Positions 33,366-41,367 of a DNA stretch of 63,783 nucleotides are shown here, in pieces. Source of the DNA: Comamonas kerstersii (lineage in GTDB: Bacteria; Pseudomonadota; Gammaproteobacteria; Burkholderiales; Burkholderiaceae_C); assembly GCF_008801935.1 (NCBI RefSeq), contig NZ_VZOT01000015.1, forward strand, positions 1-63,783, read 5' to 3'. A program made the position numbers and the translations under genes. Positions within the stretch are counted from its first letter, which is position 1; each line of letters starts with the position of its first letter. The notes below the pieces were generated by a model, which worked only from the letters and a program-made list of their open reading frames with translations, had not been told where the DNA came from and searched no databases.

Positions 33366-34595
33366 ATGCAAGAACTCGCTGGCAAACACATTGTTCTGGG
33401 CCTCTCCGGGGGCGTTGCTTGTTACAAAAGTGCACATCTGTGCCGCCTGCTGACCAAGGCAGGTGCCACCGTACAGGTGGTGATGACGGAAGCTGCCGAG
33501 CAGTTCATCACCCCTGTGACCATGCAGGCGCTCTCGGGCCGCACGGTCTACACCTCGCAGTGGGATGACCGCGAGGGCAACAACATGCCCCACATCAATC
33601 TGAGCCGTGAGGCAGACGCCATCGTCATCGCGCCCTGCAGCGCAGACTTTGTGGCCAAGCTAGCCCAGGGCCGGGCCGATGAGCTGCTCAGCCTGATGTG
33701 CATTGCGCGCCCCATCGAGCGCGTGCCCCTGCTGCTGGCACCCGCCATGAACCGCGAGATGTGGGCCCACCCCGCCACCCAGCGCAATTTTGCCCAGGCG
33801 GCCGCCGATGGCGCCCATGTGCTTGGCGTGGGTGTGGGGGAACAGGCCTGCGGGGAAACAGGCGACGGCCGCATGCTTGAGCCGGAAGAGCTGATCGAAG
33901 ACATTGCCGCTTTTTTTGCCCCCAAGGTGCTGGCCGGGAAAAAGCTGCTTATCACTGCTGGCCCCACCTTTGAAGCCATTGACCCGGTGCGCGGCATTAC
34001 CAACCTCTCCAGCGGCAAGATGGGTTTTGCCATTGCAGCGGCGGCCAAGGCGGCCGGTGCAGAGGTGACGCTGGTTGCTGGCCCCGTGCATTTGCCCACG
34101 CCACGTGGCGTGCAGCGCATCAATGTGAAGTCTGCTCTGCAGATGCTGGACGCCGTGCAGGCCCATGTCGGTCACGCCTCTATCTTTATTGCGACCGCGG
34201 CTGTGGCCGACTGGCGTCCTGCCAGTGCCGCAGACCAGAAGATCAAGAAAGACGGCTCGGGCGAAGTGCCTGCGCTGGCTTTTGTGGAGAACCCTGACAT
34301 TCTGGCCACCGTGGCCAAGAGCGAGCGTGCCCAGCGTGGCGAGCTGTACTGTGTTGGCTTTGCAGCGGAGAGCCATGACTTGCTGCAGCACGCCACAGCA
34401 AAACGTGTGCGCAAGGGTGTACCTTTGCTTGTAGGCAATATCGGGCCAGCGACTTTCGGGCAGGATGACAATGCATTGCTGCTGGTCGATGCCAGCGGCC
34501 ACCGTGAACTGCCCCGCGCCAGCAAGACCGAACTGGGCCGCCAGCTGGTGGCAGAACTGGCACGACGACTGCCGACTGCACAGACCAAGGCCTGA
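33366..34595 (+). CDS. coaBC: Bifunctional phosphopantothenoylcysteine decarboxylase/synthetase CoaBC
   Basis: Two consecutive coenzyme A steps in one protein. The N-terminal CoaC flavoprotein half (GKHIVLGLSGGVACYKSA, PHINLSREAD, LAPAMNREMW) is followed by the CoaB half (LITAGPTFEAIDPVRGITN, ATAAVADWRP, KIKKDG). It has 409 residues from ATG 33366 (MQELAGKH). In-frame codons upstream lack conservation. It is followed at short distance by a small membrane-protein gene and dut; coaBC-dut is a common operon. Confidence 0.97.
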   Translation: MQELAGKHIVLGLSGGVACYKSAHLCRLLTKAGATVQVVMTEAAEQFITPVTMQALSGRTVYTSQWDDREGNNMPHINLSREADAIVIAPCSADFVAKLAQGRADELLSLMCIARPIERVPLLLAPAMNREMWAHPATQRNFAQAAADGAHVLGVGVGEQACGETGDGRMLEPEELIEDIAAFFAPKVLAGKKLLITAGPTFEAIDPVRGITNLSSGKMGFAIAAAAKAAGAEVTLVAGPVHLPTPRGVQRINVKSALQMLDAVQAHVGHASIFIATAAVADWRPASAADQKIKKDGSGEVPALAFVENPDILATVAKSERAQRGELYCVGFAAESHDLLQHATAKRVRKGVPLLVGNIGPATFGQDDNALLLVDASGHRELPRASKTELGRQLVAELARRLPTAQTKA

Positions 34596-34621
34596 ATCAC
34601 ATCAAGAAGTGGAGGGAAGCA

Positions 34622-35137
34622 ATGGCGCTACTGCCTAAAAATCACCATCGCAAGACCCGCCTGTTTGCGCCTTCCCGTCCCAATTACAGCGACTTCAACA
34701 GCCCGCCGGATGGCGACTATGTGCGCTATGTCGAAGATCTGATGGCCTGGGCCGAGCATGAGCAGCAACGCCAGCGCCTGCGTGCGCTGGGTGAAAAGTC
34801 TGCCCTGCAGTCTTCCGAGCAGGAGTGGGGCCGCACGCCCGCCGCACCAGCCCTCAAGCCTTCCAGCACAGCAGTGCCCACCACCGAGCCCGGCAGCGTG
34901 GAAGGTGCTGTGGCGCGCTTTCAGCGCAAGGCCCAGCAGTTGCAGCAGAAAGCCCAGGCCCAGGGTACATCCAAGGGCAAGCCGCAGGCCAGCTCGCTGG
35001 GCTGGGTGCTACTGATTCCCATGCTGGTGGTGGCTGGCATTTTTGCGCCCGACCTGCTGCCCGTGGTCATTGTGCTGTGGGTGGTGTTCAGCGTGATTCA
35101 GAGCGTGCGCAAGGCTTCTCAGTCCAATAAGCGCTGA
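34622..35137 (+). CDS. Hypothetical protein with C-terminal membrane hairpin
   Basis: 171 residues, no family recognised. The N-terminal half is polar ([34 protein letters not shown] read as short segments), the middle is Ala/Gln-rich with coiled-coil character ([14 protein letters not shown]), and the last third has two hydrophobic stretches ([15 protein letters not shown] and [15 protein letters not shown]). GGAGGGAAGC precedes the ATG. It lies between coaBC and dut, 26 and 37 bases from them, so it is almost certainly co-transcribed. Confidence 0.8.
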   Translation: MALLPKNHHRKTRLFAPSRPNYSDFNSPPDGDYVRYVEDLMAWAEHEQQRQRLRALGEKSALQSSEQEWGRTPAAPALKPSSTAVPTTEPGSVEGAVARFQRKAQQLQQKAQAQGTSKGKPQASSLGWVLLIPMLVVAGIFAPDLLPVVIVLWVVFSVIQSVRKASQSNKR

Positions 35138-35174
35138 GCCAGCGCCTTGCCATTACCCCTTACCATTGCTGCCC

Positions 35175-35624
35175 ATGCAAGTAGATATCAAGATTCTGGA
35201 CGCGCGCCTGCGCGACAACATGCCTTCCTACGCAACCCCTGGCAGCGCTGGATTGGATTTGCGTGCCTGTATTGATGCGCCTGTGACGCTGGAGCCCGGT
35301 CAGTGGCAGCTGATTCCCACAGGCATGGCCATGTACCTCAAAGACCCCGGCTATGCCGCCATGATCCTGCCGCGCTCCGGCATGGGCCACAAGCACGGCA
35401 TTGTGCTGGGCAATCTGGTGGGCCTGATTGATTCGGACTACCAGGGCCAGCTCATGGTCAGCGCCTGGAACCGCTCGCAGACCGCGTTCACGCTGCAGCC
35501 CATGGACCGACTGGCACAGCTGGTGATCGTGCCCGTGGTGCAGCCCAGCTTCAACGTGGTGGACGAGTTTGAAGCACCTTCCGAACGCGGTGAAGGTGGC
35601 TACGGCTCCACCGGCAAGCAGTAA
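35175..35624 (+). CDS. dut: dUTP diphosphatase
   Basis: Removes dUTP and provides dUMP. The trimeric dUTPase motifs are all visible in 149 residues: AGLDLRA (1), [10 protein letters not shown] (2), [13 protein letters not shown] (3), DRLAQLVI (4) and [10 protein letters not shown] (5). The ATG at 35175 (MQVDIKILD) matches family starts; one three codons upstream is less likely. Confidence 0.97.
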   Translation: MQVDIKILDARLRDNMPSYATPGSAGLDLRACIDAPVTLEPGQWQLIPTGMAMYLKDPGYAAMILPRSGMGHKHGIVLGNLVGLIDSDYQGQLMVSAWNRSQTAFTLQPMDRLAQLVIVPVVQPSFNVVDEFEAPSERGEGGYGSTGKQ

Positions 35625-35658
35625 TTTTTCACCCCATTTATAAAAAAGGACGAGATCA

Positions 35659-36003
35659 ATGAGCCATAGCTTGCCGCCATGCCCCGCCTGCGCTTCTACG
35701 CTGACCTATGAGGATGGCGATTTGCTGATCTGCCCTGAGTGCGGGCATGAGTGGTCTGCCGCCGCTGCTGCCGAGCAGGACGATGATGCGCTGGTGGTCA
35801 AGGATGCCAACGGCAATCTGCTGCAGGACGGCGACACGGTCACCGTGATCAAGGACCTGAAGATCAAGGGCGCCTCTTCCGTGGTGAAGGTGGGCACCAA
35901 GGTCAAGAACATTCGTCTGGTGGGGGGTGACCACAACATCGACTGCAAGATCGATGGCGTGGGTGCCATGAAGCTCAAGTCGGAGTTTGTGCGCAAGGCC
36001 TGA
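35659..36003 (+). CDS. PhnA/YjdM-type zinc-ribbon protein
   Basis: 114 residues. The N-terminal zinc ribbon has CPAC at the start and CPEC about 18 residues later, followed by an acidic linker and a C-terminal SH3-like beta domain ([21 protein letters not shown]). This is the PhnA/YjdM family. The phn name is historical and does not imply phosphonate use. AAAGGACGAGATC precedes the ATG. It ends the coaBC-dut run and is followed by a repeat element. Confidence 0.9.
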   Translation: MSHSLPPCPACASTLTYEDGDLLICPECGHEWSAAAAAEQDDDALVVKDANGNLLQDGDTVTVIKDLKIKGASSVVKVGTKVKNIRLVGGDHNIDCKIDGVGAMKLKSEFVRKA

Positions 36004-36050
36004 TGTCTGCCAGTGCCACACAGGCACTGTATTTTTCCTGTTCCTGTATT

Positions 36051-36138
36051 TGTAGCTGCTTGCGCTGAATAGGCAAGGGTTTCATGGCGAAAGTTATGTG
36101 AAACCCTTGTTTTTCAAGCGCTAGCAGCTCATTTTTTT
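36051..36138. repeat. Intergenic palindromic repeat, copy 4 (contains the kinase stop codon)
   Basis: Outer arms TAGCTGCTTGCGCTGAA and TTCAAGCGCTAGCAGCT, with inner stem AAGGGTTTCA / TGAAACCCTT. The leftward kinase gene ends inside the element: its TGA is the complement of TCA at 36129-36131. Confidence 0.85.
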
Positions 36139-37550
36139 GGATTAACGGATTCTGATGCCAGCGGCAGCAGCAGCTCCAGCCGCAAGCCGCCCAGTGGCGA
36201 GGGCAGCGCCTGCACGCTGCCGTCGTAGGTGTGGGCCAGCTCCTGCACGATGTGCAGCCCCAGGCCGCTGCCGGGGCGGTTTTCATCGAGCCGCTGGCCG
36301 CGCTCAAAAATCTGGCGGCGTTGCTGGGCATCGGCAATTCCGGGGCCATCGTCATCAATGCAGATCTGCAGCTGCTCCTGCAGAGGCTGCACGCTGATGC
36401 TGACCTGCTGGTGCGCCCATTTGCCCGCGTTGTCCAGCAGATTGCCCAGCATTTCGAACAGGTCCTGCTCTTCACCCTTGAAGGCCAGCTGCGAGGCGTC
36501 GTTCTCCTGCGCAAAGTCGATATGCGGATACAGCCGCGCCATGGTGCGCAGCAGGGCCTGCAGGGGCTGCTGCACCGGTGTGCGCAGGCCGGTCGCACGC
36601 ACGGCGGCGGCTGCGCGTGCGCGGGCGAGGTGGTAGTCCACCTGACGCTGGGCGGTGGCGACTTGTTCGCGCACCAGCAGGGCCAGGGGTGAATCCTCCT
36701 GCGCTGCCGCATTGCCCAGAATGCTCAGGGGCGTGTGTACGGCATGGGCGAGATTACCCGCCTGGGTGCGCGCGCGCTGCACGATGTCTGCATTGGCGCG
36801 CAGCACGTGGTTGAACTCGCTGACCAGTGGTTGCAGCTCATGAGGAAAGGGCCCGTCCAGCTGGATGGCCTCACCGGTGCGCACTGTGCCCAGCTGCTGG
36901 CGCAGCAGCTGCAGGGGGCGCAGGGCCAGCTGCAGCTGTACCACCACGGCCAGCACCAGCCCTGCAGCCAGCAGGCCCAGGGCGATCAGCAGCATGTGCG
37001 TAAAGCGCTGCAGGGGCTCGGCCAGCAGTTCCTGGTCGGCAGCCACGGTCAGGCGCAGCAGCGGGGCATTGGCTTCGGGCAGCTGCAGGGTGCGGCTGAC
37101 GGCCAGCAGCGTATGGCCCTGCAGGGCATGCAGATGCAGTACGGCGTAGCCCTGGGGCTGGCTTTGCCGGGCGCTGTGGGCGGGCAGCTCCAGCACCTGG
37201 TCCCAGAGGGAGCGCGAGCGCTCCACGCCGAGCTTGGGTGCTGCGTCCGCAGGCAGTTCATCGACCTGCCAGTACAGCCCGGACAGCGGTGTGGCAAAGC
37301 GCGAATCGCTAGCAATGGGCTGCACTTCAATGGTTTGCTCAGGGCTCAGATTGACGGCGGCACTGAGCTGGTTGAGCTGATGCACCAGCTGGTTCTGCAG
37401 CTGCTGGGCAATGTGTTTTTCAAACAGATCACGCAGGCCCCAGCCAGCGACGGCAATGGCCATGGCAATCCAGATCAGCGTGCTCAGCAGCAGGCGCAGC
37501 CGCAGGGAGCCGTGGCGCAGGGACAGGGGCGTGGGCCAGTGCAGCTTCAC
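36129..37550 (-). CDS. Sensor histidine kinase of a PepSY-linked two-component system
   Basis: 473 residues. A first membrane helix (LLLSTLIWIAMAIAVAGW) is followed by a periplasmic domain of about 140 residues and a second helix (MLLIALGLLAAGLVLAVVV). Next come a HAMP-like linker, the phospho-acceptor His in AHAVHTPLSIL, then N box LDNAGKWAH, G1 DDDGPGI and G2 GSGLGLHIV. The PhoQ/QseC-like layout suggests sensing of a periplasmic cue. Its ATG overlaps the end of the regulator gene (ATGA). The stop lies inside a repeat element, giving an NPKK tail. Confidence 0.9.
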   Translation of the reverse strand: MKLHWPTPLSLRHGSLRLRLLLSTLIWIAMAIAVAGWGLRDLFEKHIAQQLQNQLVHQLNQLSAAVNLSPEQTIEVQPIASDSRFATPLSGLYWQVDELPADAAPKLGVERSRSLWDQVLELPAHSARQSQPQGYAVLHLHALQGHTLLAVSRTLQLPEANAPLLRLTVAADQELLAEPLQRFTHMLLIALGLLAAGLVLAVVVQLQLALRPLQLLRQQLGTVRTGEAIQLDGPFPHELQPLVSEFNHVLRANADIVQRARTQAGNLAHAVHTPLSILGNAAAQEDSPLALLVREQVATAQRQVDYHLARARAAAAVRATGLRTPVQQPLQALLRTMARLYPHIDFAQENDASQLAFKGEEQDLFEMLGNLLDNAGKWAHQQVSISVQPLQEQLQICIDDDGPGIADAQQRRQIFERGQRLDENRPGSGLGLHIVQELAHTYDGSVQALPSPLGGLRLELLLPLASESVNPKK

Positions 37551-38224
37551 GCGCTGGCCTCGCTGTCGCTGGCCTGCAGGCGGTAGCCCAGGCCGCGCAC
37601 GGTTTCTATGCAGCCGGGTGGTAGCTTCTTGCGCAGGCGACCCACAAAGACTTCGATGGTGTTGGAGTCGCGCTCGCTGTCGCCGGGGTACAGGTGCTCC
37701 GACAGCTCGGTGCGTGAGAGTACTTCACCGGGGCGCTGCATGAGCAGGGACAAAATTTTGTACTCGTGGCTGGTCAGCAGCAGCGGCATGCCGTGGACCG
37801 AGACCGTCGCCTGGCGCGTGTCCAGCAAGATGGGGCCGCACTGCCACTGCGCGCTGTGGTGGGGCGACAGACGCCGCAGCAGGGCGCGCAGCCGGGCCAG
37901 CAGCTCTTCCATGTGAAAAGGCTTGGTCAGGTAGTCGTCTGCCCCTGCGTCCATGCCTGTGACTTTTTCGTGCCAGGCATTGCGCGCCGTCAGAATCAGC
38001 ACCGGCATGTTGCGCCCGTGGGCCCGCCAGTGGCGCAGCACGCTCAGGCCATCGACCACGGGCAGACCCAGGTCCAACACCACGGCGTCAAAGTCTTCTT
38101 CCTGGCCCATGTAGCGGCCTGTGGCGCCGTCGCTTGCCACCTCCACCGTATGGCCTGCTGCAGCAATGGCCTGCTGCAGTTGCTGCGACAGCAGGGGCTC
38201 ATCTTCCACTACCAGAATGCGCAT
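37547..38224 (-). CDS. OmpR-family response regulator
   Basis: 225 residues. The receiver domain shows VVEDEP, the phospho-accepting Asp in AVVLDLGLPVVDG, and KPF. The C-terminal winged helix has SHEYKILSLL, RTELSEHLY and TIEVFVGRLRKKL. Its start overlaps the PepSY gene stop, and its own stop overlaps the kinase start, so the three genes are translationally coupled. Likely targets are the 11-bp-spaced repeats at 38612-38652. Confidence 0.93.
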   Translation of the reverse strand: MRILVVEDEPLLSQQLQQAIAAAGHTVEVASDGATGRYMGQEEDFDAVVLDLGLPVVDGLSVLRHWRAHGRNMPVLILTARNAWHEKVTGMDAGADDYLTKPFHMEELLARLRALLRRLSPHHSAQWQCGPILLDTRQATVSVHGMPLLLTSHEYKILSLLMQRPGEVLSRTELSEHLYPGDSERDSNTIEVFVGRLRKKLPPGCIETVRGLGYRLQASDSEASA

Positions 38225-38565
38225 CAGTCACGTCCTTTTCTGCGAATGCGCAGCACGCGCCCATCGACGGCATCCACCTTGAGCTTGCTGACCTCGCCAT
38301 TGGGGTGCAGCAGGCGCAACTCATAGATGAAGCGGCCATCGTCGTGTTCAAACTCAATCTTGATGACCTGGCCGTTGTGTTCACGCTCGACCTGGTCCAG
38401 CACGGTGCGCAGCGGCAGCACCTTGCCCTGCTGCAGTGCCTGGCGTGCCAGTTCATGGTCGCTTTCGTCGGAATAGGCGGGCGGCAGCATCAGCGCAGCA
38501 CCGGCAGCCAGTGCGCCGATCAGGGTCAGACTGCGCAGACCGCTGCGCCATGTGAGAGCAAGCAT
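38224..38565 (-). CDS. Small exported PepSY-domain protein
   Basis: 113 residues: an N-terminal hydrophobic signal or anchor (LRSLTLIGALAAGAALML), then a single PepSY domain (ALQQGKVLPLRTVLDQVE, GQVIKIEFE, YELRLLHPNG, KLKVDAVDGRVL). PepSY proteins in the periplasm often sit in operons with two-component systems and may modulate the sensor. First gene of the PepSY-regulator-kinase operon; its TGA overlaps the regulator ATG by one base. Confidence 0.87.
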   Translation of the reverse strand: MLALTWRSGLRSLTLIGALAAGAALMLPPAYSDESDHELARQALQQGKVLPLRTVLDQVEREHNGQVIKIEFEHDDGRFIYELRLLHPNGEVSKLKVDAVDGRVLRIRRKGRD

Positions 38566-38611
38566 GTAGTGGCCTCCTTCAGACAGACATTCTGACGTTA
38601 TAGCGGATGGC

Positions 38612-38652
38612 AGATGAATGCCAGATGAACACGCGCTTCAGACTGCGTTCAG
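38612..38652. promoter_or_regulatory. Candidate response-regulator operators (two 11-bp-spaced repeat pairs)
   Basis: AGATGAA occurs at 38612 and 38623, and TTCAG at 38637 and 38648. Both pairs have an 11-bp period, the spacing of OmpR-family tandem half-sites. They lie in the 157-base gap between the leftward PepSY-regulator-kinase operon and the rightward PepSY gene, so one site array could control both. Confidence 0.45.
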
Positions 38653-38722
38653 GCGTGGTTTTGAACAATGCAGTCAGGTCAGCAAGGGGCTGATCACCAA
38701 GCATTCAACAAGGAGTACCACC

Positions 38723-39088
38723 ATGAACCACATCCGCAACGCATTCACCGTTTCCAAGGCACGCAACTGGGCTGCTGCTGCATTGTTTGCAGGCATGGCT
38801 GCTGGTGCCATGGCCCAGACACAGCCTGCAGCGCCTGCTGCCGCTCCCGCCGTCACAGCCGCACCTGCAGCAGCAGCTGCCCAGCCTGGCCGTATGTACT
38901 ACGGGCCTGCGCTGACGATTCGCCAGATCTATGACCAGCTCGACGCTGCAGGCTACCGTGATCTGCGTGAAATTGAATGGTCCGATGGCCGCTATGAAGT
39001 CAAGGGTCGCAATGCACAGGGCGCACGCGTCAAGCTGGAGCTCGATGGCAACACTGGCGCTATCCTGCGCGAGCGCATCAAGCGCTAA
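38723..39088 (+). CDS. Secreted PepSY-domain protein
   Basis: 121 residues with a signal peptide (NWAAAALFAGMAAGAMA), a low-complexity Ala/Pro spacer (about residues 33-54) and a C-terminal PepSY unit (LTIRQIYDQLDAAGYRDLREIEW, YEVKGRNAQGARVKLELDGNTGAIL). It differs from the PepSY protein on the other strand. AAGGAGTACCACC precedes ATG 38723. It leads the ferric-reductase gene by 63 bases, probably one transcript, and may be its periplasmic partner. Confidence 0.87.
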   Translation: MNHIRNAFTVSKARNWAAAALFAGMAAGAMAQTQPAAPAAAPAVTAAPAAAAAQPGRMYYGPALTIRQIYDQLDAAGYRDLREIEWSDGRYEVKGRNAQGARVKLELDGNTGAILRERIKR

Positions 39089-39151
39089 GACGCGGTGCGC
39101 TGGCGCACCCAAAGGTAGTTCATTTCAGACATAAAAACAGGGAGGTTAGAC

Positions 39152-40516
39152 ATGCAAGTTCGTATCGCCTGGGGTATCTGGTGGCTGGGGCTGACCCTGG
39201 CCTGGGCTGCCGCCGCCGCGCCGTGGCAGGGCATGGCAGCGGCCAGTGAGCCTGCTTTCTGGTGGCAGTTGCGCCAGCATGCGCTGTATCTGAGCGGTAT
39301 CTGGAGCATTGGCATGATGAGTCTGGTGATGCTGCTTTCGCTGCGCCAGCGCTGGATGGAGCGGCCGCTGGGCGGTATGGATCAGGTCTATTGCCTGCAC
39401 AAATGGGCAGGGATTGCAGCGGCGGTGGCTGCAGTGCTGCACTGGGGGGCCAAGGAGTCCAGCGGTCTGATCAAGGGCATGGTGGGCACGGCAGGGCGTG
39501 TACCGCGCGAAGCCGTACTCAGCTGGGCCACAGACTGGCGTGGCACGGCCAAGGACCTGGGTGAGTGGGCGTTTTACGCCCTGCTCATCATGGTGGTGCT
39601 CACGCTGTGGCAGCGCCTGCTGCCGTATCGCCCCTGGCGCAAGCTGCACCGCGTCATGCCTGCGCTGTATCTGCTGCTGGCATTCCACACCCTGGCGCTG
39701 ACGCCGCTCACCTTCTGGCAAGCCCCGCTGGGCATGGTGATGGCAGCGCTGCTGCTGGTAGGCAGTGTGGCTGCGCTGTGGTCACTGGCTGGGCGCATCG
39801 GGCGTGGCCGCAACCGCTATGCCGCGCAAGTGCATGAAGCACGTGTGCTGGGTGGCGCTGCTGGACAGGCTCCGCTGGAAGTGCTGTGTGCCATGCCCAA
39901 GAACTGGCCAGGGCACCGTGCCGGGCAGTTTGTGTTCGCCAGCTTTGAAGGCGCAGAAGGCCCGCACCCCTTCACGATTGCCAGTGCGCCCGAAGGCTGC
40001 GGTCGCACGGCCGATGGCAAGGAACTGCTGCGTCTGGTGATCAAGCCGCTGGGTGACTACACCCGCCGTCTGCCCAGTTTGCTGCAGCCAGGGCAGGCGG
40101 TGCAGATCGAAGGCCCTTATGGCTGTTTTGATGCGCAGGGTGGCGCAGCACGCACCCAGGTCTGGGTGGCTGGTGGCGTGGGCATTACCCCGTTTCTGGC
40201 GCTGCTGCAGGCACGCCAGCCCGGTGTGGCATGCAGGGATGGCCTGCAGCCTGCGCATCTGCACTACTGCACGCGCAATGCCGCGCAGGATGTCTTGCTA
40301 CCCCAGCTACAGGCTTTGTGCGAAGCGGCACAGCCCAGCGTGCGCCTGCAGGTGCATGATGCGGCGCAGGGCGAGTATCTGACGCCCGAGCATCTTGCCC
40401 AGTACGGTGCGCAGCTGGACATCTGGCTGTGTGGGCCTGCAGGCTTGGGCAAGGCCATGCGCCAGGCGCAGCAGCGCGGCTGGCGTATTCACCAGGAAGC
40501 CTTTCAGATGCGTTAA
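39152..40516 (+). CDS. Membrane ferric-reductase-like flavoprotein
   Basis: 454 residues. The N-terminal half has about six membrane helices, with helix-borne histidines (CLHKWAGIAAAVAAVLHWG, RKLHRVMPALYLLLAFHTL) suited to bind two hemes. The C-terminal half is a ferredoxin-NADP-reductase module with FAD motif HPFTIASAP and NAD motif VAGGVGITPFLALL, ending WLCGPAGLGKAM. It should move electrons from NAD(P)H across the inner membrane, as in FRE/NOX-type reductases. GGGAGGTTAGAC precedes the ATG. Substrate (ferric iron, other metal, or oxidised protein) is unknown. Confidence 0.9.
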   Translation: MQVRIAWGIWWLGLTLAWAAAAAPWQGMAAASEPAFWWQLRQHALYLSGIWSIGMMSLVMLLSLRQRWMERPLGGMDQVYCLHKWAGIAAAVAAVLHWGAKESSGLIKGMVGTAGRVPREAVLSWATDWRGTAKDLGEWAFYALLIMVVLTLWQRLLPYRPWRKLHRVMPALYLLLAFHTLALTPLTFWQAPLGMVMAALLLVGSVAALWSLAGRIGRGRNRYAAQVHEARVLGGAAGQAPLEVLCAMPKNWPGHRAGQFVFASFEGAEGPHPFTIASAPEGCGRTADGKELLRLVIKPLGDYTRRLPSLLQPGQAVQIEGPYGCFDAQGGAARTQVWVAGGVGITPFLALLQARQPGVACRDGLQPAHLHYCTRNAAQDVLLPQLQALCEAAQPSVRLQVHDAAQGEYLTPEHLAQYGAQLDIWLCGPAGLGKAMRQAQQRGWRIHQEAFQMR

Positions 40517-40547
40517 GACCTGTCAGCACTGACCTGGTTGCTTAAGA

Positions 40548-40637
40548 AAAAAGAGCTGCCAGCGCTTGATAAATCTATGTTTCCACATAAAAACTATGTG
40601 AAAACAAAGAAATATCAGCGCTGGCAGCTCTTATTTT
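40548..40637. repeat. Intergenic palindromic repeat, copy 5
   Basis: Outer arms AAGAGCTGCCAGCGCTTGAT and ATCAGCGCTGGCAGCTCTT are nearly perfect, with inner stem GTTTCCACATA / TATGTGAAAAC. Flanked by A and T runs, between convergent genes for the ferric reductase and the SlyD-type isomerase. Confidence 0.88.
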
Positions 40638-40655
40638 TGTTGCAATCTATACGGC

Positions 40656-41183
40656 TTAGTGCAGCGTAGGTGTGCTGGGCGCTTCGGGGGGCAGAATGCG
40701 GAAAAAGCCTGTGCCTGCAGTGCCACGGCCGACTTCTTCCTCGGTGGCTTCACGCACGGCTTCCACCTTCAGCTCAATGCGCAGCGCAATGCCGGACAGC
40801 GGGTGGTTGCCGTCCAGCACCACGTGCTCGGGGTAGATCTCGGTCACGGTGTACAGCGCGTCCTTGGGTGCTTCGGGATTGCATCCGGGGGGCAGGCTGT
40901 AGCCTTCGAAGGTCATGCCTTCTTCGATTTCTGCGGGGAACAGTTCGCGCTTTTCCAGAAAGATGAGCTGGTCGTTGTAGTCGCCAAAGGCGTCTTCAGG
41001 CTCCAGGTGCAGCTGCAGCGTGTCGCCCACCTTGTGGCCCTGCAGTGCTTCTTCAATACGCTTGAGCAGATCGTCACCACCGACGAGGAATTCAACGGGT
41101 GTGTCCAGAACGTCCAGTTCTTCACCCAGGGTGTCCTTGAGGGTCCAGGTCAGTGCAACGACGCATTGAGAGGTAATTTCCAT
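40656..41183 (-). CDS. SlyD-type FKBP peptidyl-prolyl isomerase
   Basis: 175 residues with an FKBP core and inserted-in-flap (IF) domain: LDVLDTPVEFLVGGDDLLKRIEEAL, VGDTLQLHLEPEDAFGDYN, and DGNHPLSGIALRIELKV, the SlyD signature near the end. It lacks the His-rich metal tail of E. coli SlyD. ATG 41183 (MEITSQCVV) fits homologues. It folds proline-limited proteins in the cytoplasm. Confidence 0.92.
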   Translation of the reverse strand: MEITSQCVVALTWTLKDTLGEELDVLDTPVEFLVGGDDLLKRIEEALQGHKVGDTLQLHLEPEDAFGDYNDQLIFLEKRELFPAEIEEGMTFEGYSLPPGCNPEAPKDALYTVTEIYPEHVVLDGNHPLSGIALRIELKVEAVREATEEEVGRGTAGTGFFRILPPEAPSTPTLH

Positions 41184-41316
41184 GAAAGTGCAGCCTTGTG
41201 CGGACGGTGCCGCGAGGAAAAAAGAAAAGACCGCGCAGGGGCGGATCACTGCGGCTGATTTTCCCACGACTGCCAAGCTGGGGCTGCAGAGCCGGGCATT
41301 GGCAAGAACAGCACCA

Positions 41317-41346
41317 TAAAAAACGCCACCCGCAGAGGGTGGCGTG
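41317..41346 (-). terminator. Terminator of the pch operon
   Basis: ACGCCACCC / GGGTGGCGT with a GCAGA loop, followed on the minus strand by a T-run. It lies 21 bases past the pchF stop. Confidence 0.88.
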
Positions 41347-41367
41347 GTGTTTCAGCGTGCGCGGCGC

